Positions 15,027-19,097 of a stretch of DNA of 19,097 bases are shown in pieces. The position numbers were made by a program, and so were the translations under genes. Position 1 is the stretch's first letter, and the number at the start of each line of letters is the position of its first letter. This stretch comes from UBA4729 sp038231175 (GTDB lineage Bacteria; Patescibacteriota; Saccharimonadia; Saccharimonadales; UBA4665), in the NCBI GenBank assembly GCA_038231175.1, contig JBBRLU010000017.1:1-19097 (forward strand), given 5' to 3'. The notes beneath the pieces were generated by a model. It saw only the letters and a program-made list of their open reading frames with translations. It was not told the DNA's origin and searched no databases.

Positions 15027-15050
15027 TATAATGTCAGTCAGTGCTATAAT
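15027..15050 (+). promoter_or_regulatory. Toxin-antitoxin promoter with repeated TATAATG
   Basis: Perfect TATAAT hexamers lie at 15027-15032 and 15045-15050, each continuing to G and 18 nt apart; a third is at 14996-15001. The last one is exactly 6 nt before the antitoxin ATG. The direct repeat of TATAATG, with GTCAGTCAG between, may be the site where the antitoxin represses its own operon. Confidence 0.6.
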
Positions 15051-15056
15051 GATGCT

Positions 15057-15323
15057 ATGAAGACCTCAGCACCAACTGCCATAAGACTGACCTGCACACC
15101 GGAAGTTACAAAAGCTTTAGCTGTAGCAAAAAAACGCTACCCTACTCTGACTGATGCGGAAATCTTAAAAGTCGGTTTAGCTGAGCTTATAACTAACTCA
15201 ATAAAATCTGATATGGACGAAATCCGAACGACAACCACTCATTCTCTTAATATTGACGGCTATTTAGATGATCCTAACGAGGATGTTTACCACCTTGGAA
15301 TGGGCAAGAAAGTAGACTTATAA
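15057..15323 (+). CDS. Putative RHH-type antitoxin
   Basis: An 88-residue protein directly upstream of a MazF/PemK-type toxin gene. The N-terminus has a short strand (AIRLTCTPE) followed by two helices (VTKALAVAKKRYP and TDAEILKVGLAELI), the ribbon-helix-helix pattern of DNA-binding antitoxins. The acidic second half ends with DDPNEDVYHLGMGKKVDL and is probably disordered until it binds the toxin. I could not match it to a named antitoxin family. ATG 15057 is chosen over an in-frame TTG at 15018 because the -10 TATAAT ends 6 nt before it. Base composition is clearly more AT-rich than in neighbouring genes, suggesting recent acquisition. Confidence 0.8.
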   Translation: MKTSAPTAIRLTCTPEVTKALAVAKKRYPTLTDAEILKVGLAELITNSIKSDMDEIRTTTTHSLNIDGYLDDPNEDVYHLGMGKKVDL

Positions 15324-15324
15324 G

Positions 15325-15660
15325 GTGACCGTCCGGTGGAATATTTATATTGCCGAAATAAGTTTTGTAGAGGGTGACACTTCAAAACTGCGGCCAGTCA
15401 TGGTCATCAGTGAACCAGTTGGCGAGCACAAGATAGCATTGGTCGCGCCGATATATTCGGCAAAACATGATCATAAACTTAACGGTGACATCAGAGTTTT
15501 AGATAATCATAAAGCTTTGGGGCTTATCAGGCCTTCAACGATTAGATTGCATCGAATGGTTGCGCTCTCAACAGCTGATTTAAGAGAACAATTAGGTACC
15601 GCAACGCTTGAGTTACAGAAAGCTGTCAAGGTCGAGCTGCAAAATCTACTGCAGCTGTAA
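15325..15660 (+). CDS. MazF/PemK-type endoribonuclease toxin
   Basis: A 111-residue protein of the CcdB/PemK fold. The N-terminal strand WNIYIAEISFVEG, the KLRPVMVISEP block (family RPvlVvS) and the later GLIRPSTIRLHRMVALS segment match MazF/PemK, which cleave mRNA at short sequence motifs in a ribosome-independent way. The family Arg in the RPV block is present. The gene starts with GTG one base after the antitoxin stop, so translation is coupled and toxin output likely kept below antitoxin. Like its partner it is AT-rich. It converges with the next operon, whose stop is 25 nt away. The frame is intact, so the module may be functional. Confidence 0.88.
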   Translation: MTVRWNIYIAEISFVEGDTSKLRPVMVISEPVGEHKIALVAPIYSAKHDHKLNGDIRVLDNHKALGLIRPSTIRLHRMVALSTADLREQLGTATLELQKAVKVELQNLLQL

Positions 15661-15685
15661 AGCAATCGGTAGTTTGCCAGCCCGG

Positions 15686-17056
15686 TTACTCGGTGCGCAG
15701 CGCTTGGATCGGGTCCAGCTTGGAGGCCTTGCGGGCTGGGAACAGGCCGGCTAAGATCGCAATTATCATCAGGACGATAACTAACATCACGATCTCACCG
15801 AGCTTGAAGTCCAACAGCTTGACGCCGCCGAGGCTGAGCTGCTTCGAAATTACCGGGTTGAGTAGGACGCCGGCCGCGAAAGCCAGCACCGAACCGACGA
15901 CGCCGCCCAGCAGGCCGATCAGCCCGGCTTCAAACAGGAACAGTTTGTTGATATCTTTCTTGTGCATGCCGAGGGCTTTCATCAGCCCGATCTCGCGGGT
16001 CCGCTGCAGGACGCTGATGTACATGGTATTGACGACCCCGAAGACCGAGGCGATGATAGCGATGACGCCAAAGACCGTCACGATGCCGCCGAGGACGCCG
16101 ATGACCTGGGTGATCGTCTTCTGGGTGTCGACCACGCTCTGAGCGCCGTAGCCCAGTTTTTTGATCTTGTCCTGGGCGGCGGCCAGCTTGGCGCTGTCGG
16201 TGCCGTCCTTTACTTTGACCGAGGCCGATAGGTATTTATGGTAGCTGTTGGTGTTGGCGGTGGTGAAATCGTTGAGCTTGATGATATCTTGGCTGCTGAG
16301 TCGCAAGTACAATCCGCTGCTAGCCTGGAGCAGCGTGGCCGGCTTCTTACTGACGGCAATGACCTGCAAAGATGTCTCCTGGCTGTTGCTGGGTATTCTG
16401 AGCGCCGCGCCGGCCTTTGACGGGTCGCCGCTGAGTAGCGACGACAAGACGCTGGCCTGGTCGAACTGCTTGCTGACGCTGACGCGGATCGTCTTGCCGA
16501 TGGCGTCTTGTGGTGAACTAAATCCTAGGGCGCTGACGAAACCCTCGGGTAAGATTACCGAACCGCTGGGTACATTAGTAGGTATGCTGCCCGCCAGCAG
16601 GCTCGGTGCCGAGTAGTCGTCGTAGGCGGTGGCGGTGGCCTCGTATTTCTTTTGGCCGTCGCGCGTCAGGTACTGCAGGCTGAGGGCGATGGCCGGCTCG
16701 ACCGAGGCGACGCCGGGCACCTGCTTCAGCCGGCTGATGTCGCCGTCGCTGAGCAACTTGACTTGGCGCGTGGCACCGGACGGCGCCGTGATGCTGCCAG
16801 AATTAGGGTTGTAGGCCTGGGGCTTACTGGTGTCGGCGCCGCCAAAGAGGGCGCCGTCGCTACTGACAATCAGGGCCGTCGGGTCGAAGTTGTCCTTGAT
16901 GATGGTGTCGGCGTACTGCTGGGCGCCGTTGCTGGCGCCGAGCGTCAGGGTCAGGGCAAAGGCGCCGACGGCAATGGCAAAGACGGTCAATACGGTCCGG
17001 GTCTTGGCGCTCAACAGGCTGCGCCCGGAGCGGCGGATTAAGTCGATACTACGCAT
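15686..17056 (-). CDS. MacB/FtsX-type ABC permease (second exporter)
   Basis: Membrane partner of the ATPase encoded just upstream. It has one N-terminal helix (about residues 21-43), a large extracytoplasmic domain rich in Ser, Thr, Gly and Asn (about 44-325), and three C-terminal helices (about 329-355, 385-410, 429-447). The family segments VVNTMYISVLQRTREIGLMKALG and FPARKASKLDPIQALR are present. The extracytoplasmic part shares little evident sequence with the first permease, so the substrates probably differ. The start overlaps the ATPase stop by 8 nt, and GGAAGG about 6 nt upstream of the ATG serves as ribosome site. No adaptor gene is adjacent. Substrate unknown. Confidence 0.92.
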   Translation of the reverse strand: MRSIDLIRRSGRSLLSAKTRTVLTVFAIAVGAFALTLTLGASNGAQQYADTIIKDNFDPTALIVSSDGALFGGADTSKPQAYNPNSGSITAPSGATRQVKLLSDGDISRLKQVPGVASVEPAIALSLQYLTRDGQKKYEATATAYDDYSAPSLLAGSIPTNVPSGSVILPEGFVSALGFSSPQDAIGKTIRVSVSKQFDQASVLSSLLSGDPSKAGAALRIPSNSQETSLQVIAVSKKPATLLQASSGLYLRLSSQDIIKLNDFTTANTNSYHKYLSASVKVKDGTDSAKLAAAQDKIKKLGYGAQSVVDTQKTITQVIGVLGGIVTVFGVIAIIASVFGVVNTMYISVLQRTREIGLMKALGMHKKDINKLFLFEAGLIGLLGGVVGSVLAFAAGVLLNPVISKQLSLGGVKLLDFKLGEIVMLVIVLMIIAILAGLFPARKASKLDPIQALRTE

Positions 17057-17741
17057 GTCTGACCTTCCTTGTACTGACGGCTTCCACCGACCCGTCTTTT
17101 AAGCTGATCTGCGTCTGGCAACGGGCCGCCAGCTCGGCGTCGTGGGTGACGATGATAAGCGTACATTTAAGGCTACGATTAAGGTCGAATAGCAGGTTCA
17201 TGATCTTATCGCCGGTGGTGCTGTCCAAGTTCCCCGTCGGCTCGTCGGCAAAAAGAATCGACGGCTTGTTAACGATGGCCCGGGCAATCGCCAGGCGCTG
17301 TTTCTGGCCACCGGACAAGTCGCCGGCCAAGTTGCTGCTCTTGTCGCTCAGTTCCACGGCCTCCAGGGCTTCCCTGACCAGTTGTTTACGCTTGGTCAGC
17401 GGTACTCTGGCAATCTCCAGCGGCAGCATGACGTTCTGGTAGCAGGTCTGATTGGCCTCGATAAAGAACGACTGGAAGATAAAGCTCATCTGGTTGGCCC
17501 GAAAGTCGTCCATGGCCCGCTGCTTCATCGAGAACAGCTCGGTACCGTCGATGGTCACCGTGCCGCTGGTGGGCCGGTCCAGGCCGCTCATGATGTGCAT
17601 CAGGGTCGACTTGCCGGAGCCGCTCTTACCAATGATGGACGCCGTGCTGCCACTCTTAATATCCAAGGAGATGTCCTGCAGCGCCGTGAACAGATTATCT
17701 TTCTGGCCGTAAGTCTTATTGAGGTCGGTTATGGTAATCAT
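17049..17741 (-). CDS. MacB/LolD-type ABC exporter ATPase (second exporter)
   Basis: Standard-length (230 residues) ATPase for the downstream permease. Walker A GKSGSGKST (38-46), Q-loop Gln90, LSGGQKQRLAIARA (142-155), Walker B ILFADE (162-167) with PTGNLD, and switch His200. In contrast to the first exporter ATPase in this window, the signature keeps the usual Arg and there is no basic C-terminal extension. Its -10 is TATACT, 6 nt before the ATG and only 6 nt past the end of the SGNH hydrolase gene, with no Shine-Dalgarno. Confidence 0.94.
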   Translation of the reverse strand: MITITDLNKTYGQKDNLFTALQDISLDIKSGSTASIIGKSGSGKSTLMHIMSGLDRPTSGTVTIDGTELFSMKQRAMDDFRANQMSFIFQSFFIEANQTCYQNVMLPLEIARVPLTKRKQLVREALEAVELSDKSSNLAGDLSGGQKQRLAIARAIVNKPSILFADEPTGNLDSTTGDKIMNLLFDLNRSLKCTLIIVTHDAELAARCQTQISLKDGSVEAVSTRKVRHA

Positions 17742-17747
17742 GCTGGC

Positions 17748-17753
17748 AGTATA
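17748..17753 (-). promoter_or_regulatory. -10 element of the second ABC operon (leaderless type)
   Basis: TATACT on the minus strand, exactly 6 nt before the ATPase ATG, squeezed between the SGNH stop (17756) and the start codon. Any -35 would lie inside the SGNH coding sequence. Confidence 0.6.
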
Positions 17754-17755
17754 AG

Positions 17756-18607
17756 CTACTTGGCGGCCTTGGCGGCGTTAATAATCTGAGCGCTAAAGGC
17801 GGCCTGGCCGGCGGCCGTCGGGTGGTAGGGCTGCTTGTCGCTCAGGCCCTGCACCCACGAGTCGCTGCTGCATAATTCATGGCCGCTAAAATCGATGGCC
17901 ACAAAGGAGGCCTGGCTATCTTTGACGGCGGCCTGCAAGTTGTCGTTGATACTGGCTTGTAATTGCCGACCGTAGGCCAGTTCTGCGGTGTCGATGCCGG
18001 TCAGGTCGGTGCAGTCGGCGCTGACGGTCGTCGGAAAGACCTGGTGGTAGCCAGTGACGATAACCCGTGGCTGGGCGGCGCCGTAGTGTTGCCGGAGCTG
18101 CTCCAGCACGGCTTGCAAGTTAGTGGTTACAATAGCCAGACTGGACTGGACGTCGGCCGCGTCTTCGGCGCTACCGCAGACAGCGACGTAACATTTCTGC
18201 AGCACTTTGGTCCACTGGGCATCGTTGGCACCGATGGTGATGGTAATAAGCTTCGGCTTCGGCAGGTCAAAGAGCTGTTGCAACTGCGGGCTGACCAGTA
18301 GCTTATTGACCTCTTGTTTGCCAGTAATGCCCTCAGGCAAAGTTGCGCCGCTGCAGGCCAGGTTGCGCAGCTGGTAATTGAGCTTGCTGGCGACGAGCAC
18401 CGGGTAGCTTTGGTCGGTGCGGTCGCAGGCGCTGGCGTCGCTATCGTACTTAAGCCCAACGCCGGCGGCCACGGAGTCGCCCAGGGCGACGTAACTTCCC
18501 TGCTTGGCTGGTTGGGGTGTCTCTGGCTTATTGTTATTGCCTAAAGCTAAGGGTAACCCGAATAGAAGGGCTATTGCTACTGCGGCGCCGATGATGTATT
18601 TCTTCAT
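17756..18607 (-). CDS. Secreted or membrane-anchored SGNH/GDSL hydrolase
   Basis: Esterase/lipase-type hydrolase with all SGNH blocks: GDSVAAG with nucleophile Ser45, Gly87 in CSGATLPEG, GAND (126-129) with Asn128, and YHPTAAG with catalytic His262. Residues 1-23 form a signal peptide or membrane anchor (MKK followed by a hydrophobic run). No lipobox Cys is seen. A short Pro/Gln/Lys linker then leads to the domain. Six cysteines (61, 85, 139, 144, 199, 246) in the exported part suggest up to three disulfides, and this even number supports extracytoplasmic folding. Actinobacterial secreted SGNH lipases share this Cys-rich layout. Substrate (lipid, acylated glycan, host or environmental ester) is unknown. 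Confidence 0.9.
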   Translation of the reverse strand: MKKYIIGAAVAIALLFGLPLALGNNNKPETPQPAKQGSYVALGDSVAAGVGLKYDSDASACDRTDQSYPVLVASKLNYQLRNLACSGATLPEGITGKQEVNKLLVSPQLQQLFDLPKPKLITITIGANDAQWTKVLQKCYVAVCGSAEDAADVQSSLAIVTTNLQAVLEQLRQHYGAAQPRVIVTGYHQVFPTTVSADCTDLTGIDTAELAYGRQLQASINDNLQAAVKDSQASFVAIDFSGHELCSSDSWVQGLSDKQPYHPTAAGQAAFSAQIINAAKAAK

Positions 18608-18617
18608 TACTATATCT

Positions 18618-18623
18618 AGTATA
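18618..18623 (-). promoter_or_regulatory. -10 element of the SGNH hydrolase gene
   Basis: TATACT on the minus strand, 10 nt before the ATG at 18607, giving a leader of about 3-4 nt. No Shine-Dalgarno is visible. Confidence 0.5.
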
Positions 18624-18674
18624 GCTTACTTAACCAGACAACACATAAGCCTCAAAAGTATTTGTTGAACATTT

Positions 18675-18702
18675 TTTACATAGCTTTTGTAAGGGTTATA
18701 CT
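18675..18702 (+). promoter_or_regulatory. Promoter of the P-loop kinase gene
   Basis: TTTACA (18675-18680) and TATACT (18697-18702) are 16 nt apart, and the ATG at 18709 follows the -10 by exactly 6 nt. This is the best -35/-10 pair among the leaderless-type starts. Confidence 0.65.
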
Positions 18703-18708
18703 GAATAT

Positions 18709-19097
18709 ATGCACATAAACCGATTAATGATGATCGATCATTTTATCCGTAACGCGCCATCATTAAAAGATGGTAAACCAGATTTTGTATTGGTAACCGG
18801 TGGTGTTGGTTCAGGTAAGACGACGATTATTGACCAGCAGTATGGTAAAGGTTACGTATATATTGACGGTAGTGCGATTTACCGCGAAATGAAACGAAAA
18901 TACGGTGAAATAGGTGAGTTTAGCGAATTTATGGAACCAATAAATTTTATTGGTTCGCGTCTGGCAAAGTCTGCTATAAGTGACAAACGTAACATTGTCA
19001 TGGAATTTATTGGCGAGGACGAAGTCGATATGACCCAGATAGCCGACACAATGGCCGGTCATGGCTACACTGTACAATTATCACTTGTGGAGCTAGA
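18709..19097 (+). CDS. P-loop, zeta-toxin-like kinase (3' end cut off)
   Basis: The frame is open from ATG 18709 to the window end (129 codons visible). A Walker A motif GGVGSGKT lies at about residues 34-41, followed by YVYIDGSAIYREMKRKY. The later segment NIVMEFIGEDEVDMTQIADTMAGHGYTVQLSLVEL resembles the zeta-toxin/PezT-type fold, in which an acidic residue after the second strand precedes helices and a GYxVxL strand. Zeta toxins phosphorylate UDP-GlcNAc or related sugars, but the same fold includes nucleotide, tRNA and antibiotic kinases, so toxin function is not shown. No antitoxin gene lies between it and the divergent SGNH gene. Base composition is AT-rich relative to most of the window, like the toxin-antitoxin pair. 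A shadow frame on the opposite strand is rejected. Confidence 0.75.
   Translation, partial: MHINRLMMIDHFIRNAPSLKDGKPDFVLVTGGVGSGKTTIIDQQYGKGYVYIDGSAIYREMKRKYGEIGEFSEFMEPINFIGSRLAKSAISDKRNIVMEFIGEDEVDMTQIADTMAGHGYTVQLSLVEL

Noticed and set aside
15018..15056. TTG start at 15018 for the antitoxin
   Set aside because: This stretch contains two TATAAT promoter hexamers; ATG 15057 directly follows the -10 with the spacing seen at other genes.
18811..19077. Minus-strand frame opposite the terminal P-loop gene
   Set aside because: The plus strand encodes a Walker A motif and has a good promoter; the minus frame shows no recognisable features.
1..19097. CRISPR arrays, insertion sequences, prophage genes or rRNA
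   Set aside because: No transposase, integrase, spaced direct-repeat array or rRNA-like sequence was seen; the only tandem repeat is the coding one at 4-123.

Overview
The window is 19.1 kb of compact, moderately GC-rich bacterial DNA carrying about 18 protein genes and one tRNA. Genes are packed tightly: two convergent pairs end within 2-3 nt of each other, operon genes overlap or nearly touch, and no gap exceeds 300 nt. TGA serves as a stop and the long frames read through with the standard code. The gene set suggests a small-genome Patescibacteria lineage, with Saccharibacteria (TM7) my best guess, or a relative with actinobacterial-type features. Pointers are the MarP-like CvpA-protease, an MshC-like cysteine ligase, a Gly-rich RRM protein and adaptor-less MacB-type exporters. 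The lineage call is inference; no marker gene settles it.

Layout. 1-273: end of a coiled-coil protein with 27-nt tandem repeats. 327-416 (-): tRNA-Ser(GGA). 504-2641 (+): MacB-type ABC ATPase and permease. 2645-9089 (-): a run of DJ-1/PfpI protein, 6-phosphogluconolactonase, glutamate dehydrogenase, glucose-6-phosphate dehydrogenase, MarP-like protease and an NRAMP-like transporter. 9218-9526 (-): RRM RNA-binding protein with its own promoter, leader and terminator. 9702-10430 (-) and 10507-11673 (+): a divergent pair of PIG-L deacetylase and MshC/CysRS-like cysteine ligase. 11766-12233 (+): small membrane protein. 12286-13950 (+): ABC-F ATPase. 13953-14918 (-): polyprenyl-phosphate GT2 glycosyltransferase. 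15057-15660 (+): AT-rich toxin-antitoxin pair (RHH-like antitoxin, MazF/PemK toxin). 15686-17741 (-): a second MacB-type ABC pair. 17756-18607 (-): secreted SGNH hydrolase. 18709-end (+): a P-loop, zeta-toxin-like kinase cut by the window edge.

How the genes fit together. zwf and pgl supply the first two oxidative pentose-phosphate steps and NADPH. Glutamate dehydrogenase lies between them, and a DJ-1-type protein stands upstream, so this block looks like a redox/stress unit. The nearby PIG-L deacetylase and MshC-like ligase match two consecutive steps of mycothiol-type thiol synthesis (deacetylate an amino sugar, then add cysteine), although the ligase also keeps CysRS features. Envelope functions (MarP-like protease, two exporters, GT2, SGNH hydrolase) make up most of the rest.

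The most striking sequence-wide signal is promoter placement. Eight genes have a TANNNT -10 element exactly 6 nt before the ATG, which would put the transcription start on the A of ATG. This suggests widespread leaderless mRNAs, alongside other genes that have ordinary Shine-Dalgarno sites.
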